64,000 nucleotides of DNA, taken from positions 810,415-874,414 of the forward strand of contig MU657168.1 of assembly GCA_026770575.1 (NCBI GenBank). Reading direction: 5' to 3'. Positions within the stretch are counted from its first letter, which is position 1. Every line of letters begins with the position of its first letter. Shown piece by piece: positions 1-11,794 of this stretch. Source of the DNA: Pelagophyceae sp. CCMP2097 (Eukaryota > Sar > Pelagophyceae). The translations under genes and the position numbers were made by a program. The notes below the pieces were generated by a model. The model did no database searches and had not been told where the DNA came from. It saw only the letters and a program-made list of their open reading frames with translations.

Positions 1-2780
1 GCCATGGCCTCGCAGGCGTCGTTTTCGGGGCCGCGCAGGACGGCGCAGGCCGCGCTCAACGCGTTGAAGCCGGCCGTAGACTGCGCCGACTTGAAGTCGT
101 CGACAAGCGGGCAGCCGCCTCTATGTCGGCCGCCCTCGGGCTGCAGCATTTCAGCGGCCGCCGCGAGGGGCGCGAGGACGCGCGCCGCCCGGTCGACGCC
201 GAGGCGTAGGCTGAAGAGTTGCGTCGCCTCTCGCAAGTCGCTCTGGAGCCTGGACCGGAGCGCGTCGACGGAGTGCCCGCCGTCCTTTGATTGCCACCGC
301 CGCCGCCGCGCGTCCGGCGCCGCGGGCGCGCCTCCACCGTCGCTCAGCTCGTCGTCCGTCGACGAAGAGGTCTCTTCGTCGACGAAGAACGTCGAGTTCC
401 GCCGCGTCGCCAGAGTCGCGCCCGGGATCTGAGAGACCCGCCGTGGGCTCCGGCTCGGGCGCGACTCGCGCCCTATACCGCCGTCCGCCTCGCGCACTCG
501 CCTCGCCGCCGACGGAGCGCAGGTCGACGGCGACGCTCGTCGCGCCTCTGAAAGTGGTGCGTCGTCTTCGTCCTCCTCCTCATCGTCCTCGTCGTCGTCC
601 TCGACGAAGAACGTCGAGGTCCGGCGCGTCTTCTCCGTGACGCCCCGGATATGCGAGACGCGCCGCGGGCCCGAAAAGGTACGAGAGCGAGTCCGGACGA
701 CGGCCACCGTGTGCTGCCTCCTGCGTTCAGAGGCGGCGCGGGCCCGCGAAGTGCCGGCGAGGACGCGCGTGAAGAGCGACGCCGCGTCACGCGGCGCCGT
801 TTGCGCGTCGGCGCAGTCGGCGGCGCGTCGCCAGAGAACTTGTGACACGTACGCGGCCACGCCGCGCGCGTACATGGCGTCGAGCGCGTCGCCGGCCGTG
901 TGCGCGGGCAGGCCATTCTCGACGTCATCCGCGTAATCCGCGAGCGTCGCCGCCGCCGTCGCCATCGCCGACGGGCCAGCCGCGCCGGCCGAGGCCGCGG
1001 GCGCCGCGGCGAAGAGCACCTCGATGTCGCCCACGGCGAGGCGCGCCAGCACGCCGTGCGCTCGGCCGCGCGCGGCGCGGCAGGCCGCCGCGAGCGTTTG
1101 AACCGCCGCGTCGACGCCGGCATCAGAATGAAAGCGGCTCGAGAGGCCTTTCGCCCTAGCCTCGTGCGCGCGCGTGTCGTTGCAGAGGCCGAGGTACAGG
1201 TTGAGCGCATTGCCGCAAGCGAGGAAGCGGCCGGCGGCGACGCGGCGCGTCGCGGCCCTTACCATGGCGGCGACGGTGAGGATGGCCGCGCGCGCCGTCC
1301 GCCGCCGCAGCTCGTAGACGCGCGACTCGTCCGCAACGTCGACGTAATGCGAAAGGACGGCCCAGGCGTCCGCGGCCATGGTCGTGTGGACGATCGCGTC
1401 GCCCGCCTTGGCGCATTCGAAAGACGTGCGCCCGTTGTCGAGGACGCGAGCGTTGTCGAGGACGCGCTGGACGAGGCCGCGCATGTGCGCCGAGAAACAC
1501 CCAGCCTCGCCGACCCGGGCCCCGACGGCCCACACCTCGCCCGGCGGGTCCTCGCAGCTGTCGTCAGAGACCGACGGCTCGCTGAGCAGCGCCGCGGTCC
1601 GCCGCGGCGCGCCGCCGCGCCGCCTGCGGCCGGCAGCGGCGGACTGCCGCGAGCCTCCGGAGTGGACGACGCGCCTCGCGAGGCAGCGCACGAGGCGCGT
1701 CAGCTGGAGCGACCGCCGCCGCGCGACGGCCGCCGCCGCCGCGGAAGAGTGCGCGTCGCCGGGTTGACGCCGCGCTGCGACCCGCGCGTCGCCGCAGTCG
1801 ACCGGCAGCGCCGCGAGCGTCTGGTCCACGACGAGCCGGTAGCGCGCCGCCCACTTCGCTAGGGCGATCCGCTGCGTGATGCCATCGCCACCGCCGTCGC
1901 CACCGTTGCCGCCGTCGTCGTCGCCGTCGTCGTCGTCGCAACACCCGGGCCACTGCGAGCACGCGGGGCCATCTTCGACGGCGTGCTCCAGCGCCGGCTC
2001 CATGAGGCGCCAGAGCGGGCCGTCCCAGGCGAGAAAGTGCAGCGCGAGTGCGTCGGCCTACGTGCGCGGTCGAAGGCACCTGCTCCTAAATCACCCGCAT
2101 TCCTTACGGCCACGAGGAGCGTCTTCCCGGCACCCCCTCGCCTCTGCCGTCATGACTGTGACGAGTTGCCTGACGCGACTTGCCGACGCAGGCAGGTGCC
2201 GCGGCGTCGCGGCCTGCGCACTCGACTGCGATGGCCCCGAGCGCCGAGGTGGCGGCGTTTGCAACGCGCAGTGCCATGAAAACGCGCAGCGCCATGAAAC
2301 CGGCCGTGGTGCCTGCGGCACGGTCGACGGTGCGTGACACGGGTTCCGGGCGCGCACCGACGGGCTCATCGCCGAGGACATCGAAGACTCGGCGGACGTC
2401 TTGCTCGGCGCAGAGCCTTTGAGTCTGCGTCCGCATCGCCGCAGTGCCGCCCGTCGCGTCGTCGTAAGTGCGGAGCGCCTAGGGTGCGGGCGTCCCGCCT
2501 TGGGACCGCCTCAAGAGGCGGCTCTTGCGAGCGACGCACCTCGCGCGCGGCCTCAGCGTCCGCGGCGGTGATACACATCTCCGCGATGACGTCGTCGCGG
2601 TCAAACTCGGGACGAGCCGTTTCGTACTTGGACCGCGCCATTTCACAGCCGTGCATCGCCGCGGCATTTCGCGCGTCGTCGCGCTCCTCCTCGGCGGCTC
2701 CTCGCCGGTGGACCGAGTTCCGTCTGATACACCTCCAAGACAGCCGCAGCATGTAGCCGACCCCCACGACGCCGCTCGCG
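1..2780 (-). CDS. P-loop NTPase-like, helical protein of unknown function (3' end outside window)
   Basis: A long open frame runs on the minus strand from about 2057 to base 1 without a stop, so the gene continues beyond the window. It reads as a helix-rich protein with alternating Ala/Leu/Arg segments, an Asp/Gly stretch near 1890-1960 and an acidic run near 545-600. Upstream, short exon-like pieces fit the same gene: one near 2530-2760 (EFDRDDVIAEMCITAAD), one near 2380-2430, and one near 2110-2135 reading GGAGKTLLVA, which resembles a Walker A loop although the first Gly of the motif is not in place. An AG acceptor (cacgtag) precedes 2057 and a GTAAGG donor lies near 2109. The alternating pattern recalls STAND-type NTPases, but no family is secure. 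The upstream splicing is provisional. Confidence 0.55.
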
Positions 2781-3081
2781 GAACCCGCGCGGTCCTTCAC
2801 GCGCGCGCCCTGCGAGGCTCGCACCATCCGCGCTTACCGCTGCCCGGCCGAATGTTCCGAGGCTTTCCAAGAAGGGTCCATTCGATGGGACCCATAACCC
2901 AACAATTTTTCTGTATGGTTGGAAGAATTTTATCTAATCCCGAATCCAAGGGCGCGAAAGGCGTGCGTGAGGACGTGCGCGAGTCTTCTCGAGGACGAGT
3001 GCGCCTTGCCCGAGGCGCTCTATTCGGCGGCTTCCAACGGCGGTATATTTTCAGCGATTACGTGGCGCTGGACCGGTGGCC
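2781..3081. promoter_or_regulatory. Intergenic region between divergent genes
   Basis: About 300 bases separate the first plausible exon of the minus-strand gene from the ATG of the C2 protein at 3082. The part from 2890 to 2940 is locally AT-richer than its surroundings. No TATA box or other defined element can be named. A shared promoter is inferred only from the head-to-head arrangement. Confidence 0.3.
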
Positions 3082-6000
3082 ATGGCCACGACGGTCTACG
3101 AGTGCCTCCTCTCCAACGTCGTCGCGCTGGACCTGCCTTCGTCGGCGACGGCGCAGAGCCCGTTTTTGACGCTCGCAGTCGGCCGGACGACGGTCCGGAC
3201 CACGGCGCGGCGAGACGCCGGCTCCGACGCCACCTGGGAGTGAGCGGCGCGCGTCCTTTGCGGATAGGCCGGGTGGCTCGTCTCGACGCCGGTGCGTAGG
3301 GATGAGACGCTCACGCTCCGCATCGACACCGACACCTGGGCCGCGCCGCGGGCGCAGCTCTCGGCAGCCGTGCTCTGCGACGACCAACGCAGTGCGTCGA
3401 TGCGGGCGACGTCGGAGAGGACGACAGAGCGCGTCGACTTTAGCGACGCTGGGCCGCGCGACGCTGCCCGTCTCGGCGCTGTACGCCGCCGTCGGCAGCT
3501 CCAAGCAGCTGACGCTCCAGCTCGAGAGCACCGGCTCGGCCGACGCGGGGACGCTCTCCATGTCCTGCGAGGTGCGGCCCGAAGCGCATTTGCACACCCC
3601 GACGGTGACTTGCAGGTGAAGCAGCTGACGGTGGCCGCCCGCGCGGAGCCGCTCCGGCCGCCGTCGTCGTTCAACGCGCTGAGCGTGGACACGGCGCAGG
3701 CCTACGATTTGTCGGATTCCGGTGACTCGGGCCGCTCGGACGCGCCAGAGCCGGAACCGCCAGAGCCGAAGCTGCCGCTCCTCAAGGCCCCGCTGCTCAA
3801 GGCGCGGCCCGCGGCGGTTGCGGCGCCCAAGCCCGCGGCCATCGTGCCGGGCCGGGTGGCGGCGCCTTCGGAGTTTGTCACGAAGCGCGTCGCGCGGGAG
3901 CGCGCGGCAGCGGCGATTGTCGAAGCGGCGCGCGAGCTACCGCAGGAAGAGCAGTGGCCAATCGCGGACGCAATATTAGCCTCGTCCATCGAGCGCTACG
4001 TCGGCGAGTGCTCGCGCGCGGGGGTGCAGCAGAACAACTTGAAGGCGTACAAAAGCTTCCTCGCGCGCGCCGACGTGATGAAAGGCCTCGCCGCGGGCAA
4101 GAGGCTCGACGCCGCCTCGGCGACGGCGACGGTTGTCTTGAAGGCGCGCGACCGCGCCGACGCCGAAAACGCCAGCAGACACGCTCTCCAAGCGCTCGAG
4201 TCGGACCGCTTTGAGCCCGTCTTTCTCGACGAAAGCTCTGAAAACCCAACCTCTGAGAACCAGTCCACGTTCGACTTTCGTGCCTCTGCAGAATGGCAGA
4301 AATCGGCCGACTTGCAGGGCGGCAAGCCACACCAGAATTCGGCGCAAGTGCGGTCCGCACGAAAAGCCGTGCGCAAGAAGCGCCTCGGCGAGCTGCTCTC
4401 CGCCAAGCCGCTGGCGTCGCCGCGGAGCTACGCGGCGCACAAGCGCGCGCTGGCGGAGCTGGACGCGGAGTTGGAGGCCGAGGCCGAACTGCCCCCAGTG
4501 CTCTTGGACGCCGTGGCCTGGCCTTGGCGCCGCCTGGACGACGCCGCAGACGGAAGCGCAGATGGAAGCGAAAGCTGGTTCAACCCGGACACAAAGGAGC
4601 GCCGGGCCGTGCCGCCGCGCGCCTGGGAGGCGCGCCTCGAGCTCTTGGAGCGCGTCAAGCCCTTTGGCCGCGTCGACCGCGCGTCGGACCGCGGGGCGCC
4701 GCAGCTCGACGCGGCGACCGAGGCCGTGGTGCGGGCGCAGCGGCGCCTCGGGGCGCGCGACGTTGGCTGGGAGTGGGAGGAGGACGAGGGCGAGGCGCGG
4801 CGAAGACGCTATGGCCGCAAGCAGAAAGGTGCGATGGCCGCAGAAGCTCTGGCGCTGCGCAATCTTCGACCGACGGACTCGGAAGCCGTCGCGGACACCA
4901 TGGTATGGCTCGTCGCAGAGGCGGAAAGGCGCTTCTGGGCCGCCGACGCCGCATCAAAGCGCGCGGAGAGGCGGAACAAGCGTTGTGCGACGCATCCCGC
5001 CGTGGGAGCGCGCCACCTCAAGCCCCTCGTCTCCCGCGGCGGCCGAGCCAAGTGCTGCGACCTGCCCTTTGTGCCGATGCGCCTCTCCGCGGCGGGCCGA
5101 AACGCGCTGCCCGAAGATGCAAACATTTACCGCCGCGCAGTCGACGCGCGAAATCAAGAGTCGCAGGCGCGCGCCAACGAAATCCGCGACTACGACGACG
5201 CGGTGCGCGAGGCGCACCTCCGCGGCCCGCTCGGCCGCAAAAGAACGCTGAGCCAGTTGGAGGCCCCAGAAGGGTGGCAGCCCGCGGGCCGCGCGGAGCG
5301 GCTGCGCGCGCGGCTGCGAAGGCTGCGTCTGCCGGGGGCTTTGGTTTCCGCGGGCCGCACTTTGGCGCCGTTGGCAGACGCCGTCTCGAAGAGGTACCCG
5401 GACCTTCCGGCGGCGGCGGCGGCAGTCCGGGCCAACGTCGACGCTTATAACGACAAGGCAGCCCCATCCCCGCCGCCGCCGGCGACCATGACCGCCCGAA
5501 TCACACTCGACCTCGCCTGTTTTCTGCCGGCGCCCTACATCGTCGTCCGGAACGCAAAGGCGGCGAAACGGCCGGCGCCTGCTGTTTCAGACGGCGACGA
5601 ACGGAGCTTGTTATCCGATGTCTCGGAGCCCGGCGGCGGCGGCGGCCTGCCCTACCGCCTCGACGCGTCGCAACGCGAGGCCTTTGAGCTGCGGCTGCGC
5701 ACCGACGTGGCGTTGGCCGCCGGCGTGCCCGTCGGGCGAGTCGTCATCGACGAGCTCCAGACCATGAGACGCGTCGCGCCGCTCGTCCACCCGCCGGACA
5801 ACGCCCACGCCGCCAAGGCCGCCGCTGCGGCGCATCGCACGGGCGCCAGCGACGACGACGGCGTCTCTGAGTCCAAGGAGGATGCACTGTCTGGCGAGGA
5901 TGCGCTGTCTGGCAGTGGCGCTGGCAGTGGCGATGCGGGCGTCTCAGAGTCTAAGCCCGACGCGCGCTTTTCGGACGGCGAGACGGCCGAGGGGACCTTT

Positions 6001-9000
6001 GACAACGACGCGTCGTCGAGGAGCCTCAACGGCGCAACTTCGCCGACGAAGCGCCGCTTCGTCTTTGGGAAGAAGATCCGCGGCGGCGCGCCGATGCGGG
6101 CTGAGGGGAGCGACGACGGCGCCGCGAATCGGCAGCTGCCGCGCCTCTTCCGCCGGTCAGTAGACTTGGACGATGCGGGCCTGGCGGCGCCCAAGGACGA
6201 CGACTTTTACGACGACCTCTCGCTCATCACCGACTCGCTCACTGACTTTCGCTCGCTCGAGTACGGTGTCCGGCAAGGCTCCGTGTATGCCGGCTCCCAG
6301 GAAAGCGTGGACGAGGCGCGGTCCTCGGTGGTTTTCGGCGCGGACGAGGCGCCGGAGCCGCTTCGCGTCGCGGAGCGGCGCGGGTCCCTCGTCGCGGAGC
6401 GGCGCGGGTCGCGCGTCATCCAGGACCCGCGCATCTCGACGTGCGACACCGTCCCGGCGCCAAAGCCGCGTTTCCCGGACCCGCGGGCCGTCGCCGCCGA
6501 CGCGCGCGCCGTGCGAAACAAGAAGGCCCTCGGCTGGACGGCGGACGAGGCAAACCTCGTCGTGGCGAGGCTGTGTATCGTCCACGATGCTACCGCGATC
6601 CAATGCGCAGAGGCAGTCGTGCGTCAGTCTGTCGACTCTGCTTCGCCTTTGAGGCGCGGCAAAGTGACGTGCTGCGCCGTCCGCGCTTTTTGCGCCGCGA
6701 CGAGCGAAGCGGCGTTGCACAAGTCGTGGCCGCACTACTGGTGCCATTCCGTCTCCCCAGTCTTCTTCGGCTACAAGACGCGGAGGTTCGAAGCCCTCCG
6801 AGGCGCGGCACCAAAGGAGGACGCTTTGCTCCTCGAGGACGCTGGCGACGCAGAGGAGGAGGACTGGCAGACGTTTGTCCTCGAGGGCGGCAGAGCGGCA
6901 AAGGTCTCCGACGGCTTCATCGACGAAGGGTTCGAGGATGCGCGAAACCGGCGTCGGCGGAGTCGCAGGAATCACTGAGTGATCCCAGGGGTGGCCGTAT
7001 GCCTCGACAGACGCTTGCGTAGGCGCTTGCGCCGACGGCGCTGACCAACGCCTTGCTCGTCAAGCGCCAGGCGGCGGCGATTGAGGCGGACGTGGCGCAC
7101 AGCAAGGCGGCGATGCAGGCGCGCGTGGGCCTCGACGGCCTGATGCACGCGACGCCGGCGATGCTCTCGGCGCTGCGGAAAAAAGAGCGCCGAGCGCTAC
7201 AATTTAAAGCAAGGCAACGTTACGAGAAGAATCAGCTGGCAAAGCACCAAATCGAAGAGCAGCCGGAGTGGTGGCGAAGACGGCGCGGCTCCAAGCTCGC
7301 GCGCGAGGCGCGGGAGCTCGCGCTCGGCGATTTGATCACGAGCGCGGCCCAAGACCTTGGCAAGCGGCAGCGGCAGCTCATCGACCGGCGCTTGGCCGAG
7401 GAGGCGCGTCGATCGCACCGCCGGCGCGGCGCGGCGTGGCGCGCGCGCGGCATCATGCTCCGGTTCTGGCTGACCAAGACACTTTCAAAGAAGTCTTCAG
7501 AGCCCACGCGGCTCCGCGAAATCATGGCGCGGTCCCTCGCCGACGACCGAGCCGCAGAGGACGCCGCCGCGTACGAGGCCGACTACGAGTCGTACGAGGC
7601 GCGCGAGGCCGTCCGCGAGGCGAAGAAGCGGAGCCTGCGCCAAGTCGAGGCCGCCCTGCGCCAACTCCACCGAGAAGCCTCGTCCGACGGCGAGCGCCCG
7701 CGTCCTCTGGACCGCTTTTGAGGGATGTGTGAGGCGGGGGACGACCCTCGGGCGCGAAAGGCGGGTGATTGTCGGATGGGAGGATTGTGACGTGCTCGGT
7801 ACTAGGTTATGATGAGTTCGATACCAACGCCGGCGCCGTCTTCAAGCGCGATTTGTACGCCACGATGTGCGCGGCGCCGACGTGCGTCTGGGCGCGGCGC
7901 GGCGCGCAGCAGAAGGCGCTCGGGCCGCTGCTCCTCGACGCCGATTTTGCAAAGGCTTTTCTCCTCTTCCCCGTCGACCGGCCGGGCGCCGTCTCCGAAG
8001 ACGAATTCGTCCTCTTCGGCCTCGCGGTATCCGACTTGGAGCCGCGCTACGCGAAAGCGAAGCTCGAGCTGTCGCAGAAACACGTCAAGACGAAGCAAAC
8101 CAAGCAGCTGGCGACCATCGAGTCGGCGACCATCGAGTCGTCGACGGAACTCGTTTCCGTGGCGCCAGAGGCCTCCGTCGAGGCCTCCGTCGAGGCGTCG
8201 ACGGCGGAGGTGTTGACGGCCGAGGCCTCGGCGGCGACAGCCTCCGAGGCGCCGAAAAAGGGCTTTTACGACGACCTCTCGGCAGCGGAGATGCTGGTCG
8301 ACTCTATCGCGGTCATGTCGTCGCTGCAATGGCTGTCCGTGGCGCCGGACGCGGCCGTCTTCGACCGAGGCGGCGACAAGACGGTTCGACACTGGTCGCT
8401 GGCGCACACGCACGTTCGCATCACCCTCGGCGGCCCGGCGTACTGCGGCATCTGCCGACGCAGACGCGTCGCAGAGAGCTTTCGACAAGTCGCCCAGCGA
8501 GAGGCCGACTGGCGTGCAGAACACTGGGCGATTTACAAAAAAAAACTCCTCGACGAGCACCTCCCCGGCCACGCCTTTACAATCGCTGCCGAGCGCGAGC
8601 GGCGAAGAGCGGCCGCCGCGGACCACGCGGCCGTTTCCGCTGCCGCGCAGCGGCTCTGCGACGCAGTCGCGGAGCGCTTCGAGCCAGCAGAGATCTGCGG
8701 CACCGTCGTGCGAGCCATCGTCGCCGCCGTCGGCGCCGCCGCCGCCGCCGCCGTCGGCACTGCCGGCGCCGGCGCCGTGCCGCGGCCGGGTGCCGACGCT
8801 CCGCGGCCCAAGCCGCTCGTGGAGCTGTACAAAGACGAGATGAAGAAGGAGCTGCGCCTCACCTTTGGCAAGCACGGCGTGCCGGCGGCGGCGCAGGCGC
8901 AAAAGCGGCCGCCGAGGCGGCCGAGCCTCCAGGTGGTCCGGTACTCCAACGCCTCGCTCCGGTCCGACGAGGCCTCTAACGCCTCTTTCGGATCGTCGCT

Positions 9001-10423
9001 GACGCTCGCGTCGTCCAAAGCGTCCATGGCGGCGTCGAACACGTCAACGGCGGCGTCGAACGTGTCGATGGCGTCGAACGCGTCGAACGCGTCGCTCGCC
9101 TCGTCAAATGCGTCGTCGCTCGCCTTGGCGGCGGCGCGCGGCGGCCGCGGCGCGCTGGGCGGCTACCAGCGGTCCGCGAGTCTGCTGCGCAAGGGCGTGC
9201 TCATGGGCGGCGTCTTCGGGTCCCTTCTTCAAAAGGAGCGCGACAAGGAGCGCGACGCGGCGCTGGTCCTGTCGCGCTACGAGGCGGCGGCGTTGGAAGT
9301 CGAAGAGTCGGAGAGGTGCCTGATGGCGAGGTGCGAGGCCGAGGTCCGCGTCGTCGCCGAGGCGAGGCGCGCTGCTGCCGAGGCGCCGCGGCTCCAGCAG
9401 CAGGAGCTGGGCCAGAGGGCCATGGCCGAGCTGCTGGCGACGCTGGCCGCGATTGGCGCGCGGCCGGAACTGACCAAGCTGCGCTGGGTCGAGACGCTGG
9501 CGCAAGCGCCGACGTCGTACGCCCACATCTGCCGCGACCCGACGTCTCAAAGGCGCGTCCAGGTCCGCATGCTCGCTTTGACGCACGATGCCGACGTGGC
9601 GACGGTCGTCGACGCCGCCGACCACGTCCGCCGAAAGTTTTCCAGGGCCAAGTCCGTCGTAAACATCACGGGCGTGCACACGCACAAGGTCGAGGCCTTT
9701 AATTTGGCCGGGTCGTTGTCGGGCGCGTCGTGGATCGTTTTAGTGGTTTCCGAGTTTGACTTCAAGTCTCGCCTCGTCGACGCTTTACAGTTTTCCGAGG
9801 CGGGGCAATTGCAGGTCTGGGCGCACCAGGTCGCTGCCGCTCTGGCGCAGCTGCACCGCGAGGGCGTGCTGCACCGCGAACTGACCCCCGAATCCGTCTA
9901 CCTCCACGAAGATGGCCACGCCGTCATCGACAACTTCCTCTGGATGTCAGAGGCGCGCAAACCCGGCTGCGCTTATTCGCACGGCCGAAACGACTACGGC
10001 GGCGGCCTCGGCCTCGTCTCGCCAGAGGTGGAGAGAGGGTCGGCGGGCCTCTCGGACAAGGCGGACGTCTGGGCCTTTGGGTGCTGTCTCTTCCGATGGG
10101 CCGCGGGCGCGCTGCCGCAACTCGAGGGCCGCCGCATCGAAGATGTAGTGCGCGACGTGCCCAACCGCTTTCCGAAGTGCATTTCCACAGCGATAGTGAT
10201 GGCGCTGCAGCAAAGGCCGCAGAGCCGCGCTTCTTCAGCCACCATCGCCACGACGCTCAAGCCCGCGCCCGCGGCGTTTGCGCACGCCGTGCCGCCGGAC
10301 CAGCTGAAAGCGCACCTCGAATCGCAGTTGGAAAAGGAGGCGCGCGAGGCCAAAAGGCGCGCCAAGCTCGGGACCCCGACGCGCAAGCAGAGGCAGAAGA
10401 TCGTGGCCAAGCAGGGGCACTGA
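3082..10423 (+). CDS. Giant protein with N-terminal C2 domain and C-terminal pseudokinase
   Basis: Six exons close in phase: 3082-3239, 3300-3391, 3444-3571, 3616-6939, 7023-7713, 7806-10423 (7011 nt, 2336 aa). Residues 1 to about 125 form a C2 domain (ATWEDETLTLRI, then LGRATLPVSALYAAVGSS), the type that binds Ca2+/phospholipid; Asp ligands are few, so calcium binding is uncertain. The centre is charged and Ser/Ala-rich, with FYDDLS motifs in two places and an Asn-Ala-Ser-rich tract near 8940-9120. The last 300 residues have a kinase C-lobe: HRELTPESVYLHEDG replaces HRDLKPxN, DNF replaces DFG, SPE replaces APE, and DVWAFGCCLF is subdomain IX. The catalytic Asp is Glu, so phosphotransfer is unlikely. 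Introns 4 and 5 start with GC (GCGCGA, GCTTTT); without them stops at 6978 and 7721 would split the gene into two or three. Membrane-linked scaffold is inference. Confidence 0.75.
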
Positions 10424-10603
10424 GCCCCGCAAAGGCCCGCCTCCTCGCGCCCCTGGATTGTGTGTGTACCCGGGTCTGTCTGTGTACCCGGGATTGTGTG
10501 CATCCCGTAATACGTCGATATTCCTCCCGCCCTCGGACCTTCAACCTACTGCCCTCGGAAAGGCCCGGTGCGCGAGATCGCAACTCTATTAGAAAAGCGG
10601 CCC

Positions 10604-11256
10604 TTAAGAGGGCGCGATGCCGACGACGCCGCCGGCCAGGCGCGGTCCTAGAGAACCAGTCTCAAAGTTGCGACTCGGGACGACGGACCTGGGTTGCCCG
10701 TCGTGAGGGAGAGCTCGTGGCCGCCTCGTCCGAGGTCGTCCTCGCCCGACTTGACGATGATGCTGCGACCTAGGGCCGCGCCGCTCGAGGCACTTCTCCT
10801 TGGGAGCCATGAGCCGTCGCGCCTATGATGGAGTGCGGCCCGATGAGCTTCACCAGCGCGTCCTCGATGTGGACGGCGCACGTGCCATCCTGCTTGACCG
10901 TGATGTTGCCTGTGCGCCGCGCGTGCCACCGGGCGGGGGGGCGGCGGCACCCGCGCCGTCGGAGCACCCCCCAGTCGGGCTCCTCGGTCCGACGCTGGTT
11001 TCTCGCCGAGGTCGCCGACCATGCGGTCGTCTGCGTCGGGCGAGCCGTGGTTCTTGCCAAAGGGGTTGAAGTAGCCTCCCGCGGAGGTGAGGCCCTGCGC
11101 AAAGTCGCCAAAGATGTGGACGTGAAGACCGTGCAGCCCCGGCTTCAGACCCGAGATGGACCCGGCCAAGACCGTCGGCTGGTCCTCCGTCGTCTGCGAC
11201 AGAGAAAGCACGCCCGCCACGCCCTCGCCGGTGAGGATGCACGAGCACCTCGCCAT
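10604..11256 (-). CDS. Cu/Zn superoxide dismutase-like protein with degenerate metal sites
   Basis: Four exons close in phase: 11256-10968, 10909-10823, 10769-10689, 10647-10604 (166 aa). The fold signature is clear: GLHGLHVHIFGD, TSAGGYFNPFGKNHG, RMVGDLG, HSIIGRSIIVKS, DDLGRGGHELSLTTGNPG, RLAGGVVGI. Against human SOD1 numbering, His46, His48, His71, Asp83 and Arg143 are kept. The bridging His63 is Tyr, His80 is Met and His120 is Lys. Cys57 (here Leu) and Cys146 (here Gly), which form the conserved disulfide, are both gone. Classical superoxide dismutation is therefore unlikely; a structural, chaperone or divergent metal-binding role is possible. No signal peptide is seen, so it is probably cytosolic. 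The second intron needs a GC donor (ATAG/GCGCGA). The intact frame and conserved core argue against a simple pseudogene. Confidence 0.85.
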
Positions 11257-11322
11257 GGCCGCTGGGGGATCGCCAAAGACCTTTAGCGAAAGATTTCCGG
11301 ATTCCGAGTCTGTGCGTCTACT

Positions 11323-11744
11323 ACTAAGATCAAGGCAGAACGACAGCTATGCATAGGCGGGATCGATATTTGCCGGGATTTTTGCCGAAACGATAATCGA
11401 CGATATTTCATCGACATTTGCCGGGATTACCGGGAAAATCGTCGTTATTTGCTAGACTCAACACAATCTGACGCTCGCAAATACCATGTTTTTCGTCATT
11501 TCGCAATTTAATATCTCAATAAAGGCATATTTAAGATTTAATTAAATCTTATTTACGTTTGTTTTAACATATTTCTCAATAAGATTTTATAAAATCTTAA
11601 TTTTGCCTTTATTGAGATATTTAAGTGTAAAAAAGTCGATAATCGTCGATTCCCAGTCGATATTTGCCGGGATTCCTGTCGATAGTATCGACCGATATTT
11701 GCCGGAAAAGCCATCCATAGGCGTCGTTCTGCCTTGACTAAGAT
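11323..11744. mobile_element. hAT-like non-autonomous element (MITE) with 8-bp target duplication
   Basis: The element spans 11331-11736 (406 bp). Its ends are near-perfect terminal inverted repeats, CAAGGCAGAACGAC and GTCGTTCTGCCTTG, and it is flanked on both sides by ACTAAGAT (11323-11330 and 11737-11744). An 8-bp target duplication and a terminus matching YARNG are typical of the hAT superfamily. The interior is far more AT-rich than the host DNA. It holds a second inverted repeat (ATATCTCAATAAAGGCA near 11510, its complement near 11606) and several copies of GATATTTGCCGGGATT on both strands. There is no transposase frame, so it would need a hAT enzyme in trans. It lies between the 5' ends of two genes. 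Confidence 0.85.
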
Positions 11745-11794
11745 CTAGAGCTGGACGTCCGGACATCCAGAGCCTGGCCAGCCAGGGACCGGCC

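Noticed and set aside
900..1862. 320-aa plus-strand open frame
   Set aside because: It is the antisense of the minus-strand helical gene; its composition is Arg/Val/Gly-skewed with no domain.
7714..7805. Gene boundary between two separate genes
   Set aside because: A GC-AG intron restores LDRYDEFDTN and makes the total coding length exactly divisible by three; a boundary remains possible but is less likely.
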